Below the pieces are notes generated by a model that was not told the DNA's origin, made no database searches, and saw nothing but the letters and a program-made list of their open reading frames with translations. A DNA stretch of 64,000 nt from Cyclaneusma minus (lineage: Eukaryota > Ascomycota > Leotiomycetes > Marthamycetales > Marthamycetaceae), in assembly GCA_037179335.1 (NCBI GenBank), contig JAKZHN010000025.1, positions 434,001-498,000 of the forward strand, in the 5' to 3' direction. Shown one piece after another: positions 20,471 through 30,832 of the stretch; within the stretch, counting starts at the first letter, position 1, and each line of letters opens with the position of its first letter. A program made the translations under genes and the position numbers.

Positions 20471-21670
20471 ATGCCTGCACGACGCTCCGCTCGCCCGAAC
20501 CACGAGCCGTCTCGTTCAGGCAGCACTCAAGCTACCATGCCTCTGCGACGCTCGGCTCGCCTGGCCCACGAGCCGCCTGATTCAGGTCAGCCTAATGCAG
20601 CATTGGAGACTTGGTCTCTAGTGTCATCCTCACACAGGAAGCGCACTCGGTCTGACAGCAGCGCACCGGCTGCCAAAGGCCACAAAGCCAAAAAGCTTCG
20701 ATCTCAAAGCCCACAATCGACTGATGAGGCCCCGTCTGCCCTATTGGTGGCTTCTTCACCATCAACTACCGGCGTGGAGACGCCAGACAGTCTCGTCGTC
20801 TCCGGCAATCTTGCACTGCCGAAGGGCATCTCTTTGCCAGGCGGATTCACCATATCAGTCAACCTCACAATCCAGGGAGATTTCGCCAACCCACTCAGTC
20901 TCACAATGCTAGGCAATCTCGCTCTGACTGGTGGCTTCAACATGTCGAGCAGTTTCACGATACCCAACACGCCGACGGTGGGGCCCGCCACGCCAGAAAC
21001 GCCTACATGGTCCCAGATGCTCATCCAAAAGCCCACCCTAATGCGCTTACCACTCGAGCTACGACAAACGATATACCGCTGTGTATTCGCTAACACTCTG
21101 AAAGGGAAGACTCCCGCACCTATCAAAGCCTTCAGAGCCCATCCTGCACTGCACAAAGAGATCATGGATGAGTTTGTTAGGACCAGCGTCTACAAGTTTC
21201 ATGCCGGAAATCGTTGGGGCTTTCTGGACATGAGCGATTCAAGTATCGAGAATATCAAGGCCATTGAGGTTACTGAGGCAGATGGGTACACTATGCAAGC
21301 GCGTGATGCATGGAACTGGGTCATCAAGGCTAAGAACATCGAGAGCCTTCACGTCATCTACCACCACCATCGGCCTGAAAGAGTGGACGAGAGGCGCATC
21401 GCGAGTGATATCCGCCGGTTTGATTGGTGCTTGCGCAGGCATGACGCGCTGAAGACCACCAAGATGACATTCACAAACCTGGCCGACGTCACGCTCAAGG
21501 GTTACGTCGCTGAAGCCAATCGATCAACCCTCACTACCGGAGTCTTGTTGGACAAGAATGAAGTGAAAGGAAAGCAGACTGAGACCTGGATCTGGCGGGC
21601 AAAGACTGGCGAGATACTATGCTGGGACTCGTCTGGATCCAACGCGTTTCGCAGAGTTTTACGATCTTAG
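20471..21670 (+). CDS. F-box/2EXR-like protein of unknown function
   Basis: A single exon of 399 residues. The N-terminus carries a duplicated basic motif, MPARRSARPNHEPS then MPLRRSARLAHEPP, followed by a Lys/Arg/Ser-rich segment that could be a nuclear signal. Residues about 105-165 contain alternating hydrophobic and Gly/Asn patterns (GNLALPKG, GNLALTGG). At about residue 195, LMRLPLELRQTIYRCVF matches the short F-box-like/2EXR motif common in large lineage-specific families of Dothideomycetes and related fungi. These families are usually variable and poorly understood. The gene is likely real; an SCF-adaptor role would be speculation. Confidence 0.7.
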   Translation: MPARRSARPNHEPSRSGSTQATMPLRRSARLAHEPPDSGQPNAALETWSLVSSSHRKRTRSDSSAPAAKGHKAKKLRSQSPQSTDEAPSALLVASSPSTTGVETPDSLVVSGNLALPKGISLPGGFTISVNLTIQGDFANPLSLTMLGNLALTGGFNMSSSFTIPNTPTVGPATPETPTWSQMLIQKPTLMRLPLELRQTIYRCVFANTLKGKTPAPIKAFRAHPALHKEIMDEFVRTSVYKFHAGNRWGFLDMSDSSIENIKAIEVTEADGYTMQARDAWNWVIKAKNIESLHVIYHHHRPERVDERRIASDIRRFDWCLRRHDALKTTKMTFTNLADVTLKGYVAEANRSTLTTGVLLDKNEVKGKQTETWIWRAKTGEILCWDSSGSNAFRRVLRS

Positions 21671-22302
21671 CCCATATGACGACGTTTCTGATGGCAGATC
21701 GTGGGTTTCTATCGGCAAAGAACGGGTCTGGACTCAACAAGGTTCAGCCTTGGGGAGTGTGTATGGAGGGGCAGAGTGAATTGACAGGCTCTGATGCCTG
21801 TCTTTACCAAGTTTCGCAGCTGGGTCCGCCGAATTTGCAGCATTTCCGGTCTGACAAGGAGAGATGTTGCTGCAGTTTGGGATGGAGGTCATCGGCTGAT
21901 CATTGCTCGAAGTCAACAAGATAGACTTTAATTCGCATGGATTTGCTCAAGGGTACAAGCTCTAGCCTTTCAACTTCCATGAGAATCCTCGTGAACGTAT
22001 ATTACAGTGACATGAAAAAAGTCCGCATACCCCTTCACCCTGAGCTCTGGCCAAACCTGGTTTGCGGCCGATACCTCAAGCATTTGAAATACATTTAATT
22101 ACTTGCTCCGGCTAAATAATTAGAATCCGCCCAAGTAACTAGAGGAAATCCAAGTTACTCTGGAAAATGGAAATAGCTGACTCCCGATAAGTGCGCAAAG
22201 GGTGAGGGGTATGCAGACTCTTTTCGTCCCACTCTAAAGTATACTCCTCGCCAATGTCCCAATGATCCTCCCATATACAGCCATCCATTCTAATAACAAC
22301 CT
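21671..22302. other. Intergenic stretch with no identified gene
   Basis: This is the shared 3' side of two convergent genes. It includes a sequence at 22134-22149 (AGTAACTAGAGGAAAT) that recurs at 33975 near MSH2. I see nothing else here. Confidence 0.4.
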
Positions 22303-25300
22303 CTAATCATACCAGTACTTATCCAGCCCCTCCAGAAACTTAAGATCCACACCCACAAAGCTCTTCCACAAATCCACCTCGATCCTCCACGGCCGACACT
22401 GCAACGCAAACGCCGTAATCGTAGTGTTCTTCATACACTCCTTCCTATCCCTCCCCATAACCAACACCTTATCCCTCTTGAGCGAAATAAACTTCTCACC
22501 CCGCCCCAACACACTCTCAACATTCCTCGCCTTCAGCCTATTCTGCAACCCAAAATGTATACTGAATTCGCTGCCCGGCATGTCTTTCGGCACAAACTGC
22601 CACTCATACACGCGTCCAGCTTGGTCGTGGAAACTCAGACCATCCCGGCTCTCACACCCTACCATGAGCGGATAGAAATACGGCGAGCTCCAGACGCGCA
22701 GAATGCTGAAGCAGGCATCCGGGTGGCGGGCGGCGAATTTCTGCGCTGTGGTTAGGAAGTGCTCGATGTGGTACGGATTGAGATATTGCGGCATTTCGGA
22801 AATTTGGCATGGGCCGTGGCGATAGTCGACGAAGAAGTCGTAGTGAGAGCTACCGGGTTCCTTGGCTGCCACGGCTTGGCCGTTGCCGAACGTATCGTAT
22901 CGAGTTTTGATGATGCCGCTAGCGTATACTGTCATTTACTTGTTAGCTGTGAGTACGAAATATGGGGCTCTGGGTTACTCACGTCGAGCAATGATGGGGC
23001 GGATGGCAGTGTCCCATTCGACCGGCCAGTCGTCGATGTACTTGCGCTCCTTCCGCACGTTCATATACTCATCCCAGAATTCCCGAGCTCTGAACTTGTT
23101 GCTCGTAGCAGTTCGATGTTGGGGGATAATCTTGGAGCGTTCTTCTTGTCTGAACAGCAAAGAGTCCCTGAAAGGAGCGCCCTGTTCGCTCGCAAGGAAA
23201 TGGTCATAGAAGAATGGCGAGATCTTAGCTATGGCCTTGCCTTGATCACCTATCTCGTCATCCCCGGCGAACTTTTCGAATTCCTCGTACAGCCATTCAT
23301 CTGGTTTCTCGATATAACCTCGTAGCTCGTACTTGAGGTATGCCTTGACCATTTGCTGCATCTCGGCGTAGCGTTTTTGTGCGCCGGGTTCTGAATCTGC
23401 TTCGTGCCAGGCGTTCTTGAAATATCGGGATTTCTCCTTGTCGAGAAAATCCATGAACTCCCTTTTCATAGCTTGATCCTTTTCCCTTTTCTCCTTGGCA
23501 GTTAGTGGCTGAGAGTCTTCCCATTCTTGAATCTCGTCGCGTCGGGCGAGCAAGACGCTCAGGATAACATTGAACTCATCCCGAACTCGCGGATATGACT
23601 CGTCACTTTCATTGGTCGCTTCCAATATGTCTGAATTTTCCTTGACGAGTGCTTTAATAGCCTTTGGAGACATTGCTTGGTAAACCTGGACCATAGGATG
23701 GTCATGAGGTGTTCTAGCGGGAATCATAGCGCTGCTGTCAGTTTCGTTTTCGCCTAAAATGGCCATTGTTTCCGAATCTTCACTGCAGTCGTCTTCATCG
23801 TCTGTACGATCCGTATAATCATCTGAGTCGCTTAGATCGTCGTAATCGGAATCATATCGATCCACTATAGATGCAATCAGTATATCAAAGTACTCTCGAG
23901 ACCAACAATAGATGGCCTTCTGGCGACAATTCACGTGACTATCTTGAGCCGTTTCATCGAGAAAGAGCTAAGGGATAAAAGCATACCAAAGTTCATCAGG
24001 TTCGGTCCTTGTTTCTCAAAGATAGCCATCTGATTCATGGCCTTACCGATCTGTTTGGTCGAGTCCCCACCAAGTCGCTCCTCTGGGAACAGAATCTCAT
24101 CTTCAAGGGCATCGGCTTCCATGTAAAGCAGATGGCGGGGGATATTTCCCTCACCAACCTTCTTAGCTGCGTGGCTTGTAATGTCTTCGAGGGCGCCGTA
24201 GAAAAACCGAGCATTTTCGCTGTTAATGTGGTCCCAGATACTCTTCATGCCATTTTCTCTGTCCTCGGGAGTTATATCGCGGCAACGCCCGGTCCGCTCA
24301 TCTCTAATAAGCGTTTTCAAGACTGGGGCCGCGAGGTTGTACATTTCTGGGGGGCTTGTGAAGCGATGGGCTTTGAAGAGAGCCTATGAAGTGGTCAGTG
24401 TCATCTTTGGAATTTCCTCTGAATCTTGACTTACGCTTTGTATGGTGTTGTAGAGACCTGGAAACGGCTGTCCCGGTTCTAAATCCCAAACATACTGTCA
24501 CAGTTCATTAGTCTTGTGCTATCAAGCAACCATTCCCTGGTGGCAACTTACAATGTCGAAATATTCGTCGAATCCAAAATCCCATCCCCTCTCCTCCTCC
24601 ATTGCCTCAAAGAATAACGGCCCAATTTCTTGCAATACCTCCCACTCGCCCCTTGATGCTCTGCCAATACCATGTTTGACGCGCAAAAGCCATCCCTGGC
24701 TCTCTGGAGGCTTCACTAGAATCTTACCAGTCGCAGCATCCCGCACAAGAAGGAGGAGCTCATGAGATTTCATCGTCAAGTATTGGATGAACCGGCGGCT
24801 AGCGGGACTATTGCGTTGGATACGGGCCGCAATACAATTCCGCATTTCTGGTGCAAACTTAGACTCTAGCCTTGCAAGACGAGGGGGGATGTTGATTCTT
24901 ACCGAACATAGCATGCTTTCGTCGTCCAGGACCATGCCGTGTTCCCGATTGCATGTGGTGTGTCAGATGGCTTGCATCTGGTTTCACCGTGGCGAAGTAC
25001 ATGATGAATCCCAGCTGCAGCATTTGCATCTGGAACTGGCTTCCTACCCATTTGAGCCAGCTTTTCCCAGGGAAATACTGGTAACAAGCAAGGATATTGA
25101 GCTCGAAGAACTCATCCCACGATCGGCAAAGATGGATAGCATCGTACAAGCTGCTGTCCTTGGCCATGATGCAAAAATGCAGCCATCCCTTCCTCGGCAA
25201 CACTCGATTGCTAGGGTAGTTCCAAATATACCTGCCGCAAATCTTCACGCGTACCAGTTTCTTGTGGAACTTGCCGTCGTCTTTCAACTCACCAAAGTCT

Positions 25301-27084
25301 ACGAGCGTTCTCACACCCATACCACTTTCTTCAATGACTTCCATGGCTTCTGTGGCACCTTTCTTTTTCCGAGGCATCCACTTGTCTAGCAGGTCTCCCT
25401 TCTTTTTCCAGAACAATGTTCTCATTTCGCCCTTTTCCCTTGCCCTGCGCAGGACAGCTTCATCATCGATATCATCATCATCGCTACCACTGTCATCCGT
25501 GCATTTGCCGTCGTCAGAAGCAACATCCTCTTCTTCGTCGGACCGGAACAAGTCAGCACAGGCATCACGGATTGCCTGTAAATCAGGACGTTCCATCTTC
25601 AAACAAAGATCTCTGAGAGCTGTCTCGTTGACCTCTGGGTTTTGTAAGAATTCGTCGACACTTTCTGCAGCCAACGCAGCAGGCAGCAAGGTGGCATTCC
25701 CCAAAAGAATCCGACAGAACAGCAAATGCTTGATCTCAGTAATCTCGCCCTGAAGTTTCTCTATCTCCGCATGTTCAAATGTTTTCGTCTTTGTATCGAT
25801 CTCGGGATTCTCCACAGTCCCTCCGACCATGATTCCCCCACCGTCAAGCTCCAGGTCCTGGCCATCCTTGAGCCGAATGTACATTTCCTCCCGGGTCTCG
25901 ATAAGGTCCTTGTTGGGCTCGCGCTGTTTTAGCTGCTTGGACTTCTTTGGAGCTGTGGGGAAAGGTTGTAGGTCTTGCGCATCTTCAAGCACGGCTGTGG
26001 AGACTTGGTCTTCGCTAGGGGCTTTTGCGCCGCTCTTCTTCTTCTTTTTCTTGCCTTTCTTGTTCTTGGAAGGCTTCGCCTTTTTGGATGAAGCTCCTCC
26101 GGCCTGGCCTTCGCCTTCTTCACCATCGCTGCCCTCGGCGTCACCAGTGGGTTCGGCAATATTGAGTTTGCTCTCGGTAGTTTGCGCAAGAGCCATGTCG
26201 ACACTGGGCTTGTCTTGAGCAGCCGATTCGGTATCAGAGGGTTTAGCGGACGAGTCCCCGTTGGCCTCCTTGTCAGCATCATCCGGAACGGCATCGGGGT
26301 TGATGGCCATCCACAAGAAGTGCTTGATGAGATCGATGTAGCTTCCCCTCTTGTCCTCCAAAACATCTTCAATCGGATCCCACTCCTCATCATCCGTGTC
26401 ATCTTCTTCTTCACGCTCACTCATGCGCTGCTTATACACCTCCTCCAAATAAGCATCTTGTCTTTTCAGATCTTCCTTCTTTCTCAACTCTCTCATGTGC
26501 GCCTTAACCTCCTTCCAATGTCTCTTAAACATGGCCGCCTCTTTCTGCACTCTCTTCTGCTCCTTCTGCCTCCCATTCTCCTCCTCATCCTGCACCGTCC
26601 GGACCCACTTGAACCACTTCTTCTCACTAAACAGAATCTTAGCCGTCCTCCTCTCGATCCTCTCCAGCGCCCTCGTCACCGACGTTTTCTGCTGCGCCAA
26701 ATTCACCAAGTACTTCTCATGTCCATAATCATAATTCATAGCAAAGAATCTGCTATGATGCAATCTTCGTGCTCGGATGACTCTGTCCAAGAGCTGATAT
26801 TTTCGGAACAGCCAATCGTGGATTTCCCGACATTGTGACGAGGTATCGATGTCTTTGAAGGTGTTGGTCGAGAGCGGAGTCTTGGTTTGGGAAAGATACA
26901 ATGGCTGGGTTTCGTCGAGTCGGTCGAGGGCGGCGTTGCGGCGTTTGTAACCTTTGTACAGACCCTGACATTGTCTGGAGTGGAAGGCACAGAAGAGGCC
27001 GTTGATGGATGTAGCGAGGTGTTTGCATTGCTTCTCGTCGGAGATATTCAGTGCTGTGCACTGCTTTGCTGATGGTTCGGCCAT
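22303..27084 (-). CDS. Large fungal protein of unknown function with N-terminal Cys/His cluster
   Basis: Six exons: 24903-27084, 24552-24847, 24435-24494, 23987-24383, 22983-23864 and 22303-22928. Introns are 55, 57, 51, 122 and 54 nt, all phases agree, and the product is about 1,480 residues. The frame extends to a GTG upstream, so the ATG at 27084 (MAEPSAKQ) is used. Residues 9-40 show C-x10-C-x11-C-x2-H, a possible zinc-binding site that resembles the C3H cluster of KANL2/INO80D-type domains only loosely. There follow coiled-coil-rich basic helices, an acidic region, and a Lys-rich tract near residue 340. The C-terminal half is well structured (SWLKWVGSQFQMQMLQLG, SRRFIQYLTMKSHELLLLV, VWDLEPGQPFPGLYNTI). 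I recall similar hypothetical proteins in other Pezizomycotina but no function. Confidence 0.8.
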
Positions 27085-27790
27085 TTTGAAAAGGGCAGGT
27101 GCCACAGAGAGATGGTGTTTGAGAAACAGAAACGATGGTGGAGAGCTGCAAATTCCGATTGCTCAATTGCTTTTGTGGGGAAGAGCCAATGGTACGCCGC
27201 CGTGAAATTTCATGTGGAGTCGTCGTCGAGGCACTGGGGCCCAAGGAACGCGTTCGAGCGCGCTGGTGTCTGAAAACTTAAAGTGGAACGCGAATCGCGA
27301 TCCTAGAAGTCCGGATCCCATAGCGATCTGTGCGTTCTACTCCAACGGACGGTCATATCTTCTCACAAAAACCCCCTGAGGTTTCCCTTCGACTTCGGAA
27401 GCTTCGACTCCTCATTCTGACACTCGGGTAACGCTTGAGCCTTGGCAGCTTCTTGATTGAATACCGAATGATTGAACTGTAACGGCGAGTTATTTTAATA
27501 TCTATGGAACCTATTCATAAAGACAAGGGACTTCTAAAAATCCAGCGATATATGCTGTGCTTGGTATAACTGAAGTTAAGGGTTCCTGTTATATTTGAAA
27601 TGGGTTTCATTCGTCGACGGCTGACTGGCAGATGTTGGTCATCTGAACTGCAGGTGTTGGGATGCCGGCAACCAACATCGTCATCCAGTCTTGCAATCAA
27701 ACCGGTTCAAACCTGCCTAGTTTCTGTCCCGCAACTCTTGCTTTCTACAATCAGATTGATTCCCTATTGTCCGTCAAGCACAGCTTCATC
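27085..27790. promoter_or_regulatory. Divergent intergenic region, unknown protein / O-methyltransferase
   Basis: About 700 bp between opposed start codons. Open frames here are non-coding in character. No RNA gene or repeat was recognised. Confidence 0.4.
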
Positions 27791-29355
27791 ATGACTCCTT
27801 CCAGGCTCTCCCAGCTGGCTGCACAGATCCAAGCCTCGACGGCTACAATCGACAGCTACCTTCAGTCCCACGGCCTCCCCGAGCCATCCTTCGCCGAAGA
27901 CGGCCCAGTTGAGTTCAGCCTGAAGTCTGAAGAAGCCAAAGCAGCCCTCGATGCTGCTAAATCTGCGAGTCTCGAGCTCTTCGAGCTTCTCCAAGGCCCT
28001 GCTGTAGCTCTTCGTCCTGTGGTAATGCACTCACATATCCCAGTTCCCAGGTCTCAGCCCTAGTAGTATTAACAAATCTTCAACAGTATGATGGCGTCAG
28101 CTTGCAAGCCATCTACAAATATGATATTGCAGCACACGTTCCCATTCACGGAGAAATCTCCTTCGAGGACCTGTCGTCAAAATGCGGACTAGGTGTCACC
28201 AACCTGCGAAGAATTCTACGATTCGCCATGGCTTGGAACCGCTGTTTCACAGAACCGCGCAAGGGCTTTGTGGCTCACTCTGCTGCCTCGCGGGTGCTGG
28301 TGGATAATCCAATGGCGAGATCAGGACTTGGCTTTATGTTTGAAGAGTGCTGGCAGTCATTTGCATACGTGAGGTTCCATTGGTATACCCCAGATTACAT
28401 GTATGGTGCTGATATTACAGTCAGACGATCCCAGCTATTAAAGAGCACGGAGAGACCGAGGATATCACCAAAACTGTAAGTATCTTTTTGAAACCGATCG
28501 TAACAGCAGATATTGATAATGACAGGGCTGGAGCCACTACTACAAAACCGACAAGAGCCTGTTCGAGCACCATGCTTCCCACCCAGAAATGTTACGCCGC
28601 ATGGCCGAAGCAATGCAGTGCTTCAATAGCGCCGTCGCCGAATCCTCTCAGGCCTCCGGCTTAGTGAAAGACTACACCTGGGACACTTTCGGCACCAACG
28701 GCACCGCTAAAGTCGTAGATGTAGGCGGTGCCCAAGGACACATCTCCATCGAAATAGCCCGCGCCTACCCGTCCCTCAATTTCGTAGTCCAAAACCTCCC
28801 CGATGTAGTCAAAGGCACCCAGGAGAACTTGCCCGCAGATGTCAAGGACAGAATCGAAGTCATGCCCCACGATTTCTTAAGGAGCAGCCTCTGGAAGCGG
28901 ATGTGTATCTGTATAGTTGGATCTTCCACGACTGGCCAGATGCTTACTGCATCAAGATTCTGCGAGCCTTGATTCCGAAACTGCGGACTGGTGCGAGTGT
29001 GGTGTGCTACGACCATTTGCTGCCCGAGCCGGGTACTGCTCCGATCCTTAGAGAGCGAGCTGCGAGGTGAGTGTCTCCTTCTTTGAACCCCTTCGAGAAA
29101 TCCCTTTTTTTGATTACTCGTATTCCATTTTGCATGAGTTATAGCGAGACCCAAACTCCCCATAGACAAAGCTAACGGCAAGACGAAATCAGAGACATGG
29201 ATATGATCATGCTTTCGCTTTTCAATTCCCGCGAGCGTGATGCTGATGATTGGGTTGCTCTATTCGAGGCTGCCGATGCGCGCTTTGGACGTGTGAAAGC
29301 GTGGATCCCCGAAGGTGGCAAATTGGGCATTATCGAGGCAATTTGGCAGGGCTAG
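27791..29355 (+). pseudogene. SAM-dependent O-methyltransferase with a single-base frameshift
   Basis: Five exons: 27791-28021, 28087-28368, 28425-28475, 28526-29066 and 29193-29355. Splicing restores the plant-COMT-like order: winged-helix dimerisation region, SAM-binding VVDVGGAQGHISIEIA, then VYLYSWIFHDWPDAYC with the catalytic His-Asp, VCYDHLLPEPG, and a C-terminus ending EAIWQG. Between VMPHDF and KEQPLEADVY one base is missing near 28877-28878: GATTTCTTAAGG where the family pattern predicts one more base before AAG. All sequence on both sides is intact, so this is either a very young pseudogene or a sequencing error. Such enzymes methylate hydroxyls of aromatic or polyketide metabolites, but no biosynthetic cluster surrounds this copy. 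Confidence 0.8.
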
Positions 29356-30832
29356 ATATTTGTAGCTGTGCGAAACCTTATAAATCAGAGCCACAGGAGC
29401 CCAGGTGGCAGCTATTACACCCAGTTCTGTGCCCGACCCGTGCCCCATTACGTGTAATCGTTTCTGTCTTTTCTCTCACAAGTCAGTGGCTTCGCGTTTA
29501 TATACCAGCAAGCCCCAAGAAAGATCCCCCAAAAATCGCGGGGATAAAATTAAGAAAGAGGCTTGACGGTAGAATAACGATTCTTGGCCCCACGAATAAA
29601 TCGCGAAGCTCATGGTCTTTTGGCAGAACCGATGTATTCATGCTGGCTTTTGCAATCCGTTTCAGCATTGAGATGAGCGACTATGCCCACTGTGCCCCAA
29701 AGATCCTCCAGGACAGATTTTTTTGCAAATTGTACACACATAGACACACGGAGAACGAAGCTCAAACATGAGTAGTAAAAAACAACGGGAAAGAGCCGCA
29801 GCTCGTCATCGCTGCTTTGGGAGCTTACAGGAACTGCAGGTCTGAAGGTATGAAAACTATTGAGTGGAGAATATTGTCAGGTGAATGAGAGGATCGGAGT
29901 TAGCTTGCGTGATAACATGAGTCCGGGGCGAGAGGAGTTGAAGCCTAAAGGAGGGAGGAGAGGACTTCCCTGAGCCAAAAGCCAATAGCGTATCATCAAT
30001 CCAAATAGCCGTCTAAGAAGCACCAACAAAAGTCTCAAGCCAAGCTGTCTCGTCTCCCGTCTCTTCTACTCTGCATGGTTTAGTTGGTCACGCGCTAACA
30101 AATCCTAGGGTCGCCCTGGCAAAGAATTCAGCACAAAGACGACAGAAATACGAGGAATTGAATACGGCAAGAATCGACATGATCGGATACATCCCCGGCA
30201 TAGTGGATGGGAAAAGGAGAAAAGGGATATAAACATGGGAATATCGACAGAAAAAACCGAAAATGAGAGAATTTGGAAATGGATTATGGGAAAAGGAATT
30301 TCGAAATACGACAGGCAACATGACAGATTTGACCTGGTAAGAGAAACATTTCATGTGAGACAGCTTGGCACAACATGAGACATCTTTTTTTGCGTCTTTT
30401 CTTTTCTCCCCCACCCAGGCCCTTCTTTTTTTGACTACCCCATTTTACCGCTGGGTCAGGCAGGGTATTCAGTTACTACGGGGAGTACTTCTGTTCGTAC
30501 CGATTTCATAACGTTTATGTGGAAGTGATGTATACAGGCATATTCATATGTGCTCGCTTGGGGTTTGAGACTCACTTTGCTGTTTTGGAAGAAGTTCTAC
30601 GTACCAGAGACAAGCCATCCGACAGAAATCCATGAATTTCTTGGACTACGTTCCTTGGAATACTTTTGTCATCGTTCGATTTCAAGTCCTAGCAGTGTCT
30701 AATGAGACAAATTCTCAATTCCTGAGCCCCCTAGCCCCCTAAGCCATAACCCCACAAGCCGAGTGAACCCGTCCCATATTAAAGCAACCCAAACCACCAA
30801 CAAACACCATCCCCATCCCCACCACCATAAAA
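29356..30832. other. 1.5-kb intergenic region between convergent genes
   Basis: It holds the 3' UTRs of the O-methyltransferase and MSH2. I see AT-rich patches and T-runs but no gene, tRNA or clear repeat. Confidence 0.4.

Noticed and set aside
27600..28063. An upstream extension of the O-methyltransferase frame to 27662.
   Set aside because: The upstream frame starts at an ATG with no family resemblance. The ATG at 27791 (MTPSRLSQLAAQI) begins the conserved helical N-terminus.
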